Below are positions 45,623-57,555 of a stretch of 64,000 bases of DNA, piece after piece; the stretch's first letter is position 1, and each line of letters starts with the position of its first letter. Location: NCBI GenBank assembly GCA_951802425.1, contig OX637795.1:1240001-1304000 (forward strand), read 5' to 3'. This stretch comes from Clavaria fumosa (taxonomy: Eukaryota > Basidiomycota > Agaricomycetes > Agaricales > Clavariaceae). Below the pieces are notes generated by a model. That model had not been told where the DNA came from and made no database searches. It saw only the letters and a list, made by a program, of their open reading frames with translations. A program made the translations under genes and the position numbers.

Positions 45623-47620
45623 ATGGCCAACCAACCAAGATATCCGCTCCGTGGCGCTCACGGGGCCCCCGCCTTTGACGGAGTACCAACCCATCTCAAC
45701 CGGTATTTCGAGGACATCAACATCGTACTCACTGGCATTAATCCAGACGTTCCGGAAGCCAATTTAATTCAGTACGCAAAGCACTACCTCGACACAGACA
45801 CATGTCTCCTATGGGAGACCCTCACACCAGCCCCGGACACGGTATGGACCTGGGAAACCTTCAAAGCGGCTGTCCGACGCCTTTATCCAGGCTCCGATGG
45901 TGGTCGTTTGTTTTCTGTCGCCGATTTGGACCGTTTCATAACAGACTCGGCCCAAAAAGGGGTTTACACGCGCACAGAACACGGAGAATATTACCGGGAC
46001 TTTCTCCGGATTACCTCGCACTTGATCACTTCCCAATGTATGTCTATAAATGACAGGAACCAACTTTACATCCTTGGATTTGGGGATCATACTAGGCACT
46101 GGATCGAGAGCCGGCTCGCGATTATACTACCTAATCACCATCCGGAGGACCCATACCCGATGAATGAGGTTCACGCCGCAGCCGAATTTCTACTCTCCTC
46201 AACGTCCCCGCACTCCGTAACAACCGATCAATTCTCCGGACCTATCCACTTTGCATCCGCAACCCCCGGGAGGGAACCGAAACCAGTGGTCAAAAAGGAA
46301 GAACTCGACATGTCCGCGGCCTTGGCGACATTTGCTTCTACAATGGCTCGCCTGGAATCAATTTTATCAGCTCAGTCCCTCGAACCAGCAAAACGTTCCA
46401 CCGCTCGGACCACGAATTCCCTTACAAATCGGACGTGTAACTTCTGTTCGGAACTAGGTCATTTCGTTAGTACTTGTCCGAAAGCTCTTGAATACATCAA
46501 GTCCGGTAAATGTATACAGAACACCGAAGGCAGGATTTGCCTTCCCTCCGGACGATACTTGCCCGGGACTATCATAGGAAATAACTTATCTGAGCGCTTT
46601 GACAAGTACTACGCTACTTACCAATCCCAGAACACGCAACCGGCGACTACCGCGGTATTTGAAGCACAGCCAACCGGATCATTTGTAAATCCCCCGGATA
46701 TGGAAGACGATTTGGAAGAAGAAGATGGTGAGAGGATCGCCCTGGAAAATATGGCTCGCACCTTTGCAAACAATGTGGCAAAGAAAATAGACAAGAGCAA
46801 AAGGAAAGCACCCGCACCCCGAAATAACGATCCACAGCCATCTAGGTTACCTCCTCCGCCCGCTGTTGTCATTACCTCGCCTCCGGTCACGCGCCCATCG
46901 AAGCCGGAAAGAATCGAACGATCCGACGTCCAGTATCATTACCAAGCTCTGATAGAAAATCCGGTAACAGTTCAACAAGTTTTCAATCGCGCACTCGACA
47001 TTCCGGTCCGTGTGACACCCCGTGAATTACTCGCCATTTCCGGAGACGTCTGCAAAAAGATGAAGGATATGGTCACCGCCCGCCGCATCCCGGTCACTGC
47101 TTCCGTCGTACAGGACACGCTTTACATGAACATTACGGCCCCAGATACCTCCAATCTCGTCGTCGCAGTCGATGCTGCTCCACTCCGCATCGTAGAGGGC
47201 ATTCTAGACGGCCGGATCACAGCGGAGTGTCTTCTTGACCAGGGTAGCTCTATTGTAGCAATGAGGCGAGATGTTTGGGAAAAGCTCGGCAATCCGTTGC
47301 ACTCCAAACGAGTAATCCATATGGAATCATCCCATGGCACCATCGCTCCGACGCTCGGACTCATCAAAAATTTCCCTTTACAGATCGGTCCGTGCACGTT
47401 CCATGTTCAAATGCAAGTGGCAGACACACTACCCTGCGAGGTTCTTGTCGGACGACCATTTTTTATGCTAACCAGCTCTCAGACAATTGACCATCCCCAC
47501 GGAGCCCAGGATCTCATTCTAAACGATCCGAACACAGGAGAACGAATCATTGTGCCAACAAAGGAGCGAATCCCGGTCTGCAAAACATCGAATAACAAGA
47601 AACCGCATCCGGATTTTTGA
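45623..47620 (+). CDS. gag: Gag-protease of element C
   Basis: ATG 45623 (MANQPRYPLRGAHGAPAF) to TGA 47618-47620, 665 residues with no internal stop. Capsid-like helices occupy residues about 20-190. A knuckle CNFCSELGHFVSTC lies near residue 272. A Pro-rich linker follows. A retropepsin-like domain has LLDQGSSIVAMRRDVWEKL near residue 562, where DQGS stands for the DSG/DTG site. The frame is also open upstream of 45623 for over 300 bp (RRSERLRSRNPDRI), so the real start may be earlier or spliced. The stop overlaps the pol ATG as tgATG. Confidence 0.85.
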   Translation: MANQPRYPLRGAHGAPAFDGVPTHLNRYFEDINIVLTGINPDVPEANLIQYAKHYLDTDTCLLWETLTPAPDTVWTWETFKAAVRRLYPGSDGGRLFSVADLDRFITDSAQKGVYTRTEHGEYYRDFLRITSHLITSQCMSINDRNQLYILGFGDHTRHWIESRLAIILPNHHPEDPYPMNEVHAAAEFLLSSTSPHSVTTDQFSGPIHFASATPGREPKPVVKKEELDMSAALATFASTMARLESILSAQSLEPAKRSTARTTNSLTNRTCNFCSELGHFVSTCPKALEYIKSGKCIQNTEGRICLPSGRYLPGTIIGNNLSERFDKYYATYQSQNTQPATTAVFEAQPTGSFVNPPDMEDDLEEEDGERIALENMARTFANNVAKKIDKSKRKAPAPRNNDPQPSRLPPPPAVVITSPPVTRPSKPERIERSDVQYHYQALIENPVTVQQVFNRALDIPVRVTPRELLAISGDVCKKMKDMVTARRIPVTASVVQDTLYMNITAPDTSNLVVAVDAAPLRIVEGILDGRITAECLLDQGSSIVAMRRDVWEKLGNPLHSKRVIHMESSHGTIAPTLGLIKNFPLQIGPCTFHVQMQVADTLPCEVLVGRPFFMLTSSQTIDHPHGAQDLILNDPNTGERIIVPTKERIPVCKTSNNKKPHPDF

Positions 47621-48180
47621 TGGCTGGAGCCTCGATTATCCGCAAATCTACGGACTCACCTCCGGTCGATGTGGACACGGAACCTATACCCAAATACGAG
47701 ACTCCAGCCATCTTTTCCACTTCCGTTCAAAAATTCTCATCATCTTCCCTTGTAAATTTAGCACCTCCCGATCCCATTCCCAGTATCAGTTTCTCGGACA
47801 TTTCTCTCGATTCCGTTGATTCCCCGGTCACTATCGAATGTGAACCGACGCATCCGAATATCGCATACCCTCTGTACAACAATACCTCTAAAATGAATTT
47901 CCCGTCTACGGACACTGTTTTGCCAGTTTACCTAGGAAAGAAATATAAGAAGGTAGCGAACCGCGTCAATCCGATCAAAGCAACAGTACCCAAAGAATTC
48001 CGGATTGTCCGACGCCGGCATCCCACATAGTTCAGTCGGATATTGTAGTATATAACTACGTACCGGACGCTGCATATCCCCTGTATATAACGCGGTACCG
48101 GAATCTGCCGGAGATATCCGTATCCTTGGTATAATACAGGTCCGCCGGAGGATATCCCTCTCCAGTGTGAGACCTGTCCA

Positions 48181-49117
48181 GCGGAGGGATATTAGGATAT
48201 CCCTCTCCAGTATGAGACCCATCCAGTGGAGATATTAGGATATCCCTCTCCTGTAAGAGACCTGTCCAGTGGAGATATTAGGATATCCTTCTCCAGTATG
48301 AGACCTGTCCAGTGGAGAGATATTAGGATATCCTTCCCCTGTATGAGACCTGTCCAGCGGAGATATTAGGATATCCTTCCCCTGTACGAGACCTGTCCAG
48401 CAGAGATATTAGGATATCCTTCCCCTGTATGAGACCTGTCCAGCGGAGATATTAGGATATCCTTCCCCTGTATGAGACATGTCCAGCGGAGATATTAGGA
48501 TATCCTTCCCCTGTATGAGACCTGTCCAGCGGAGATATTAGGATATCCTTCTGCAGTATGAGACATGTCCAGCGGAGATATTAGGATATCCTCCCCCTGT
48601 ATGAGACATGTCCAGCGGAGATATTAGGATATCCTTCTGCAGTATGAGACATGTCCAGCAGAGATATTAGGATATCCTTCCCCTGTATGAGACCTGTCCA
48701 GCGGAGATATTAGGATATCCTTCCCCTGTATGAGACATGTCCAGCGGAGATATTAGGATATCCTTCTCCTGTATGAGACCTGTCCAGCAGAGATATTAGG
48801 ATATCCTTCCCCTGTATGAGACCTGTCCAGCGGAGATATTAGGATATCCTTCTCCTGTAAGAGACCTCTCCAGTGGAGATAGTAGGATATCTATCCCCTG
48901 TATGAGACCTGTCCAGCGGAGATAGTAGGATATCTATCCCCTGTATGAGACCTGTCCAGCGGAGATATTAGGATATCCTTCCCCTGTACGAGACCTGTCC
49001 AGCAGAGATATTAGGATATCCTTCTGCAGTATGAGACCTGTCCAGGGGAGATATTAGGATATCCTTCCCCTGTATGAGACCTCTCCAGTGGAGATAGTAG
49101 GATATCTATCCCCTGTA
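48181..49117. repeat. 43-bp satellite, left arm of foldback
   Basis: About 22 units of the form gatattaggatatccttccc, ctgtatgagacctgtccagc, gga. Each has the palindrome ggatatcc. Variants: ctgcagtatg for cccctgtatg, cagcaga for cagcgga, acatgtcc for acctgtcc. Confidence 0.93.
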
Positions 49118-50425
49118 CCCAGCATGGCTGCTTCTGGTAAGCCACTATGACTGTGGGAACTTTTTCACACAGCTTGCAAAATATGACATATGATATATCA
49201 AAAAATCAGCAAAAATCAGGAGATTCTGGATCTGGACACCATACATATGTATCCTTCTTAGTTCAATGTCAATTTGCAAAATACACTGAATACATTTGTT
49301 TTTCCTCACTTCTTCAATACTTTGGCTTAAAAATAGATAGCTAGAGAATCTACACACCACCTGTGGACATATGGGAAGGGTGTGGATTAGTTTAACAACC
49401 CATCAACCATCTCTGTCACCTCCCTGGAATCCATTACTAGGAATTAGGGTGTTATTGGCCTGGGAGCATGGCTATGTGTTAGATTGCAAATTCCAGCCAT
49501 CAGACTATGCTTTATGACATTTAATACAACCACACAAAAGCCCATAATATTTGGTGCAGAACTACAGATTCCCCATGTCTATTTTCCCAAATTTCTCAAA
49601 ATCTCTCCCTAGACAGCCTCCTGTGTCAAATCACATATTCCTGTTGTCTAATAGCTGACAATGTATGCATAAATACATGTTCAAAGTTTGGTGAAGTTAG
49701 GTAAAGTTCTCAGGAAGTTAGCCCAGAATGTGTGTTTTACAAGACAGTCTAAAGTGAAGGCAACAACACAGGCAAGGATAAGCAAGACCTTGACTGGCTT
49801 CCAAAACACACATTCTGGGCTAACTTCCTGAGAACTTTACCTAACTTCACCAAACTTTGAACATGTATTTATGCATACATTGTCAGCTATTAGACAACAG
49901 GAATATGTGATTTGACACAGGAGGCTGTCTAGGGAGAGATTTTGAGAAATTTGGGAAAATAGACATGGGGAATCTGTAGTTCTGCACCAAATATTATGGG
50001 CTTTTGTGTGGTTGTATTAAATGTCATAAAGCATAGTCTGATGGCTGGAATTTGCAATCTAACACATAGCCATGCTCCCAGGCCAATAACACCCTAATTC
50101 CTAGTAATGGATTCCAGGGAGGTGACAGAGATGGTTGATGGGTTGTTAAACTAATCCACACCCTTCCCATATGTCCACAGGTGGTGTGTAGATTCTCTAG
50201 CTATCTATTTTTAAGCCAAAGTATTGAAGAAGTGAGGAAAAACAAATGTATTCAGTGTATTTTGCAAATTGACATTGAACTAAGAAGGATACATATGTAT
50301 GGTGTCCAGATCCAGAATCTCCTGATTTTTGCTGATTTTTTGATATATCATATGTCATATTTTGCAAGCTGTGTGAAAAAGTTCCCACAGTCATAGTGGC
50401 TTACCAGAAGCAGCCATGCTGGGTA
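49118..50425. repeat. Central near-perfect palindrome of the foldback
   Basis: The left arm to 49738 and the right arm from 49803 appear identical over about 600 bp, separated by 64 bp. The identical mirrored 71-codon ORFs (49360-49145 minus, 50181-50396 plus) reflect the palindrome. I find no CG dinucleotide between 49141 and 49740. Confidence 0.92.
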
Positions 50426-52240
50426 CAGGGGATAGATATCCTACTATCTCCACTGGAGAGGTCTCATACAGGGGAAGGATATCCTGATATCTCCCCTGGA
50501 CAGGTCTCATACTGCAGAAGGATATCCTAATATCTCTGCTGGACAGGTCTCGTACAGGGGAAGGATATCCTAATATCTCTGCTGGACAGGTCTCATACAG
50601 GGGAAGGATATCCTAATATCTCCCCCTGGACAGGTCTCATACTGCAGAAGGATATCCTAATATCTCTGCTGGACATGTCTCTTACAGGAGAAGGATATCC
50701 TAATATCTCCGCTGGACAGGTCTCATACAGGGGAAGGATATCCTAATATCTCCGCTGGACAGGTCTCGTACAGGGGAAGGATATCCTAATATCTCCGCTG
50801 GACAGGTCTCATACTGCAGAAGGATATCCTAATATCTCCGCTGGACAGGTCCCATACAGGGGAAGGATATCCTAATATCTCCGCTGGACAGGTCTCATAC
50901 AGGGGAAGGATATCCTAATATCTCCGCTGGACATGTCTCTTACAGGAGAAGGATATCCTAATATCTCCGCTGGACAGGTCTCATACAGGGGAAGGATATC
51001 CTAATATCTCTGCTGGACAGGTCTCGTACAGGGGAAGGATATCCTAATATCTCCGCTGGACAGGTCTCATACAGGGGAAGGATATCCTAATATCTCCGCT
51101 GGACAGGTCTCGTGCAGGGGAAGGATATCCTAATATCTCCGCTGGACAGGTCTCATACAGGGGAAGGATATCCTAATATCTCCGCTGGACAGGTCTCTTA
51201 CAGGAGAAGGATATCCTAATATCTCCGCTGGACATGTCTCTTACAGGAGAAGGATATCCTAATATCTCCGCTGGACAGGTCTCTTACAGGAGAAGGATAT
51301 CCTAATATCTCCGCTGGACAGGTCTCATACAGGGGAAGGATATCCTAATATCTCTGCTGGACAGGTCTCGTGCAGGGGAAGGATATCCTAATATCTCCGC
51401 TGGACAGGTCTCATACAGGGGAAGGATATCCTAATATCTCCGCTGGACAGGTCTCGTACAGGAGAAGGATATCCTAATATCTCCGCTGGACAGGTCTCAT
51501 ACAGGGGAAGGATATCCTAATATCTCCGCTGGACAGGTCTCGTACAGGGGAAGGATATCCTAATATCTCCGCTGGACAGGTCTCATACAGGGGAAGGATA
51601 TCCTAATATCTCTGCTGGACAGGTCTCGTGCAGGGGAAGGATATCCTAATATCTCCGCTGGACAGGTCTCATACAGGGGAAGGATATCCTAATATCTCCG
51701 CTGGACAGGTCTCGTACAGGAGAAGGATATCCTAATATCTCCGCTGGACAGGTCTCATACAGGGGAAGGATATCCTAATATCTCTGCTGGACATGTCTCT
51801 TACAGGAGAAGGATATCCTAATATCTCCGCTGGACAGGTCTCATACAGGGGAAGGATATCCTAATATCTCCGCTGGACAGGTCTCGTGCAGGGGAAGGAT
51901 ATCCTAATATCTCCGCTGGACAGGTCTCATACAGGGGAAGGATATCCTAATATCTCCGCTGGACAGGTCTCGTACAGGGGAAGGATATCCTAATATCTCT
52001 GCTGGACAGGTCTCATACAGGGGAAGGATATCCTAATATCTCTCCACTGGACAGGTCTCATACTGGAGAAGGATATCCTAATATCTCCACTGGACAGGTC
52101 TCTTACAGGAGAGGGATATCCTAATATCTCCGCTGGATGGGTCTCATACTGGAGAGGGATATCCTAATATCTCCACTGGACAGGTCTCTTACAGGAGAGG
52201 GATATCCTAATATCTCCACTGGACAGGTCTCACACTGGAG
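50426..52240. repeat. 43-bp satellite, right arm of foldback
   Basis: About 42 units in inverted orientation (ggacaggtctcatacagggg, aaggatatcctaatatctcc). The right arm is longer than the left by about 859 bp, which is 20 units. Neighbouring blocks of several units recur, so the array grew by unequal exchange. Confidence 0.93.
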
Positions 52241-55200
52241 AGGGATATCCTCCGGCGGACCTGTATTATACCAAGGATACGGATATCTCCGGCGGATTCT
52301 GGTACTGCGTTATATACAGGGGATATGCAGCGTCCGGTACATAGTTATATACTACAATATCCGACTGAACTATGTGGGCATCCAGACCCCCTAGCCAATA
52401 TACCGACACTTCCAACAAACCCACCCGATTTCACCCCCAGTCTCCGATATACTCAAGACCGGAAAGATGCGCATAATGCAAACCCCACCGGATTTTTATG
52501 GCCGGACGAAGAAAAACTCGTTCACTATCTGATTAAAGCCCAGGAGGATGCCTTTGCTTGGACGGAGACCGAAAAAGGACGATTCGACGCAAAATACTTC
52601 GATCCCATTATCATCCCGACAGTCGAACATGTCCCTTGGATCTTCAAAAATATACCAATTCCTCCCAGCATCTACGACGAAGTTCTGAAGGTTATCCGGG
52701 ACAAGATAGCGGCCGGAGTCTATGAAGAGTCCAACTCCTCCTATCGGTCCCAGTGGTTTTGCGTGTTAAAGAAGGACGGAAAGTCTCTCCGACTTGTCCA
52801 TAACCTCCAGCCATTAAACAAAGTCACCATTGGCAACTCCACGGTTCCCCCGATAATGGAAGTTTTTGCGGAATCATTCGCCGGACGCGGATGCTACGGA
52901 ACTCTCGACTTATTCGTCTCCTTCGATCAACGGTCTCTCGACGAGCGAAGTCGAGACCTTACCACATTTCAAACCCCTCTCGGAGCCAAACGGCTCACTT
53001 GCGTCCCAATGGGATACACCAACGCAACGCAGATTATGCATGGAGACGTCACGCATATACTACAAGACGAAATTCCGCACGTAACCATCCCATTCGTAGA
53101 TGATGTAGTGATTAAGGGCCCGGAAACCCGATACGAGCTTCCAGACGGCACTTACGAGATGATCCTGGAGAATCCGCAAATACGGCGGTTCGTTTGGGAG
53201 CATTTGAATAACGTCAACCGGGTGCTCCAATGAGTCAAAATAGTTGGAGGAACCTTTAATGGCAAGAAAACGACAATTTGCACCCCCAAAACAATCGTTA
53301 CCAGACACACATGCACATATGAAGGGCGAGTTCCGGATGCTTCCAATGTTCAGCACATTCGAGACTGGCCTCCGTGCGAAACACTCACAGATGTACGATC
53401 ATTTTTAGGCGTCTGTGGACTGCTCCGGATATTCATCAAAAACTACGCCGTACTTGCCCGACCACTTGTCAGCCTAACTCGTAAGGACGTCCCATTCAGG
53501 TTTGAAGAAGAAGAGCAAAATTCGATGGACCGACTCAAACACACAATAGTCAACTCATCCGCCATTCGACCGATCGATTACCGCTCTGGACGGCCCGTAA
53601 TTATGGCTGTCGACTCGTCCAACATCACCGTCGGCTTCGCGCTATTTCAAATCGGACAAGATGGAATCCGATACCCATCCAGATTCGGCTCGATTACCTG
53701 GAACGAATGCGAGGCCCGATACTCTCAAGCAAAAATCGAATTATACAGACTCTTCCACGCACTTCGGTCATACCGGATTTACCTTATCGGCCTTCCGAAA
53801 TTCACCATTGAAATGGACGCGAAGTTCATTAAGGGTATGCTAAACAATCCAGATGTTCAACCAAATGCTGCCATGAATCAATGGATTGCCGGTATACTAC
53901 TCTTCGATTTCGACCTTGTTCATATTCCCGCAGATAAACACACCGGAGCCGACGGACTATCGCGCCGACGTGCCGCAGATGGTGAAGAAGACACCGAGTC
54001 CGAAGATCACGAAGACTGGATCGATCGGAGCTATGTATTCGCCATGGAACACATGAATCGAGCACCGGACGCTTCCTACCCATCCGAGATGCCACTAGCC
54101 GGCATCGCCCATTCTCGCTTCAAAGCTTACACAGGATCGATGCTACTCAATTCGATGGTACCATCCAATGATTCACCGGCTCTGAATGAATCCTCCACCA
54201 TCCTTATACCGCGACCCGACGCAGCAAAGAAAAGGGAAGAACAGATCCGCAAAATCGAATCTTTCCTTCGAAACCTGATCTGTCCTTCCGGCATCGACGC
54301 AAACCAGTTCCGATGATTAGTCCGCTCCACATCCCAGTTCTTCATTCTAGATGACAAGCTATGGCGTCGCCAACCTAACGGATGCCACCAGGTAGTGCCT
54401 CCGGACCACAAACGGCTCGCAATTATCACAGAGGCACACGATTCACTTGGCCACAAAGGCGTTTACGTTATCCGAACATGTATTCTAAATCGGTTCTGGT
54501 GGCCGGTGTTGGATCAAGACGTAAAATGGTTTGTCCGAACTTGTCACCAATGACAGACTCGGCAAATCCAGAAGATTTTCATTCCACCGACGGTCGCCAC
54601 ACCGGCCGGTCTTTTCCGTCGAGCGCATATAGATACCATGTTCCTACCCAGAACCTGCGGTTTCCGACTTCTTGTCCATGCCCGATGCTCGTTATCCGCA
54701 TATCTGGAAGCAAGACCGCTACGAAATGAGACTGCCCGACTTCTTGGAACCTTCATATTTGAAGACATACTGTGCCGATGGGGAGCAGTAGAAGAGATCA
54801 TTATGGATAACGGTGCCCCATTTATCAAAGCTCTCGATTTCCTCAAGAAGCAGTATGGAATCCATCACATCCGTATTTCCAGATATAATTCCCGCGCTAA
54901 CGGCATCATCGAACGTGCCCACCGGTCGGTCCGCGAGTCGTTAATCAAAGCAGCAGACGGAGACGAATTGAAATGGCCGGATGTTTTACCCTCAGTCATT
55001 TGGGCAGAACGAACCACAATCCAACGATCCACCAGTCACTCTCCGTTTTACATTGCACACGGCGTCGAACCGCTTTTCCCTTTCAACATATCCGAAGCAA
55101 CATATCTAATTCCAACCGCCGATGCCCCGATGACCACTCCGGAACTGATAGCCCTTTGTGCCCGCCAACTGCAAAAACGAGAAGAAGATCTTGTAACAAT

Positions 55201-55976
55201 CGCCGATAATGTGCTCGCTGCCCGCAAACAATCCGTCAAGCAGTTCATCGACGCACACCGCAAGTCTATTATCGATTACGACTTCCAACCCGGATTGTTG
55301 GTATTGATCCGCAATTCGGCTGTTGAAATGGAATTAAATCGGAAAACAAAACTGCGATTCTTCGGACCAATGATCGTCGTCGGCCGAACTCAATACAGCG
55401 CATATATTCTCTCGGAACTTGACGGTGCCATCTCAAAGATCCACTATGCAGCTTTCCACATCATTCCCTACTATCCACGATCGCAAACATCGATTCTGGT
55501 CACCTCTATCATCGATCCAAACGAGGAACAACATGTAGACGACCAACCCGAGAACACGATCACAGCCGAGGACAAGCCCGATGAATCACGAGCACATTCC
55601 GACGAATCCAACAACGTCACCGATGCCGAGGACAATCCTGAAAAAGCTACCGCACAATCCGACGAATCCGATAGCGATGCTACTGATTCCGATACGCCCG
55701 ATAACCATTCGAAACGCTCCGAAGGAATCTGGAAGCTCCGGCCCCGCCATTAAGCACTGCTCCACTATCATACTCCATTTTTCCTACCTCATATATCGGC
55801 TTTTCCAGCTCAAATCCACAAAATAAATAAATAAATTTGAAATTTGAAATTTCGGACAAGTCCACACTTTATACCCGACGTTCCTCACCTCACACCTCAG
55901 TCCCACACTTCTCACCTATTTTTCCACTCAGAAACAAAATATATAAAGTTAAAAACAAAAGAAAGAAATATTCTGT

Positions 55977-57555
55977 TTATTTAGCAGATGACCCGCTGAG
56001 AAGGAGCATCCGGAGAAGCTCCGCCCCAGCCTTCACCTGATCCGCCCCCCTCTCCATCATCTCAAGCGCTCTCTCCAGCGCCTCCCTTCCGGACACTCCT
56101 GGCTCCGTCTCCCGCTCCTTTCCCTTTCGGCTGGGACCCGCCTCCGCCTTCCTCCTCTTCGCTGGCGGCTCCACCAACTCCACGCTATCGTCATCCTCAA
56201 TTTCATCCTCCTCTTCCTTCCTCCGGTGTCGTCTCCTCACGGACCGGCGCCCGCGTTGCACCTCGCCTCGGCCTTTTGCTCGCGGTCGCTTCCACCGCCT
56301 TCGGACCTACTCCGCTACGTTAGCCGATACAGATCCAGTACTCTCTTGACTTACCTCTGGCACCGGACACCGCGACCTTCACGGCTTTCACTCCTGAAAC
56401 ACACCTTTCAGATTGGTTCATCAAGAAATAAAAAGAATATTACTTACCTCGTACAGCCGAGAGACTGCATGACACCTTATAGTTCCGGCACCACCGGCAC
56501 GCCACTCCTTCCACTCCGTAGCACGAACACCTCTTCCGGGCGCACGCCTCACAGGCCGGGTCGTGCTCCTACTCACCGATCAGAAATCTAAGAATCAAAA
56601 ACTCCAATTGATGACTTACCTTGTCCCCAGGCTGTCGCACAGCCCGGAGCTCGATGTCCGCCCCCACTCCGACCCTCTGCCCTCGCCCTCGTCCCTCCGT
56701 TGCCCGTTTTCCAATATCGCCCCACCCCGACATATGGTGAGGGGTCGCAGTCATCCGCGCGCCGACCCGATGCTCCGGAACAGGGGGCACCTCAACCACC
56801 ACACTGCGCCCCCCGATCCTCGCACTGGTCGCCCCCGCCTTCATGACACCGACGGGCGTTACCCCATCGGTCCCCCATACCGTCCGGACGCCGTCTTGAT
56901 CGCCATCGTCGGCCCCTGCCTTGCTCACGGCACCCGCCGTCGGATCCGTTTCTTCGCTCACGCCCGACTCCACAACGACCGTCGGATCGGTCACAGCCGC
57001 TGCGTCGGCGACCGGCGTAGCTGTTGCGGCTGCTGCTGCAACCTCCTCTCCCCCCTCTTCGTCGTCCTCGCTCCCGACCATCCGACGCACCCGGGCAAGG
57101 CGCGCCCTCTTCTCGGCAGCCCTCGCCGCCTCTACCCTTCTCGCCTCCGTCTCCGCTGCGGCCCTCTCGGCGGCCGCCCTCTCCTCGTCCGCACGTTCCT
57201 GTTCGGCTTCAGCCTCCTCCTGTTTCCTTGTCTGCTCGGTGGTCCATTCGTCCCTGCGGAGCCTTCGCCACTTTTTGAGCCTTCGCGCGACGAGGACGAG
57301 TCCTTCGTCTACCTCCACGTCATCGTCGATTGCGGCAACGTAGCCCGCAAGGAAATCATCCTGAAAACTTGTCAGTGCAAAGTGAAAAAGAAAGAAAGAA
57401 ACACCACGCACCGCATCACCCCCATACATCTGCACCCACTCCGCGTATTCACTGTCCTGCCCCCGCTCTGGTAATTCCTCACCCGGCGCCATGGTCCGCA
57501 CCTCCGTCATCGCCTGGGCCGCGTTCCGGAAAACGAGAGCGTTGAAGTTTTCCAT
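55977..57555 (-). CDS. Antisense intron-bearing accessory gene of element C, double C-x2-C-x6-C motif
   Basis: Starts at 57555 (MENFNALVFRNAAQAM), antisense to pol and before the 3' LTR. Exon 1 57555-57412; intron 57411-57361 (gtgcgt..ttttcag); exon 2 57360-56620 with DDFLAGYVAAIDDDVEVDEG and a long Glu/Ala/Arg coiled coil; intron 56619-56569 (gtaagt..gagtag); exon 3 56568-56448 with CEACARKRCSC and CRWCRNYKVSC, two C-x2-C-x6-C motifs. Further short exons lead to a basic segment (RRSVRRRHRRK) and an acidic, helical end (ALERALEMMERGADQ), stop at 55977. The later splices do not join cleanly by eye, so one lesion may exist. A nuclear, nucleic-acid-binding role is plausible from the cysteines and basic patches; not shown. 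Confidence 0.68.

Larger units (their letters stand above)
48024..52376. mobile_element. 4.35-kb foldback element with 7-bp TSD ggcatcc
   Basis: The inverted ends CACATAGTTCAGTCGGATAT continue for about 150 bp. Further in, each arm holds tandem 43-bp units (left about 22, right about 42), then a 600-bp unique arm, then a 64-bp loop (49739-49802). The TSD ggcatcc is at 48017-48023 and 52377-52383; excision restores pol of C in frame. There is no transposase. The architecture (long TIRs containing tandem repeats around a short centre) is that of Drosophila foldback/Galileo elements; Galileo (P superfamily) also makes 7-bp TSDs. That relationship is an inference. Confidence 0.9.
47620..55753 (+). 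pseudogene. pol: pol of element C (RT-RNase H-IN), split by foldback, three TGA codons
   Basis: ATG 47620 overlaps the gag stop (tgATG). The first segment runs to 48023. The foldback (48024-52376) is followed by its TSD copy and the frame continues in phase at 52384. RT: SQWFCVLKKDGKSLRLVHNL, YGTLDLFVSFDQRSL, and FVDDVVI as the catalytic YxDD variant. RNase H begins IMAVDSSNITVGFALFQIG (53602). Integrase has a zinc region (H..H..CHQ, 54440-54550), IIMDNGAPF (54800) and SRANGIIERAH (54895). The end is acidic with no chromodomain. TGA at 53231, 54314 and 54551 share the same frame; CGA to TGA is likely for each. Confidence 0.88.

Noticed and set aside
49145..50396. Two identical 71-codon ORFs in opposite orientation
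   Set aside because: They are the two arms of the foldback palindrome; no motif and no codon bias.
48181..52240. Regular 43-bp repeats resembling a CRISPR array
   Set aside because: Units are contiguous with no unique spacers, the host is a eukaryote, and the array is part of a transposon arm.
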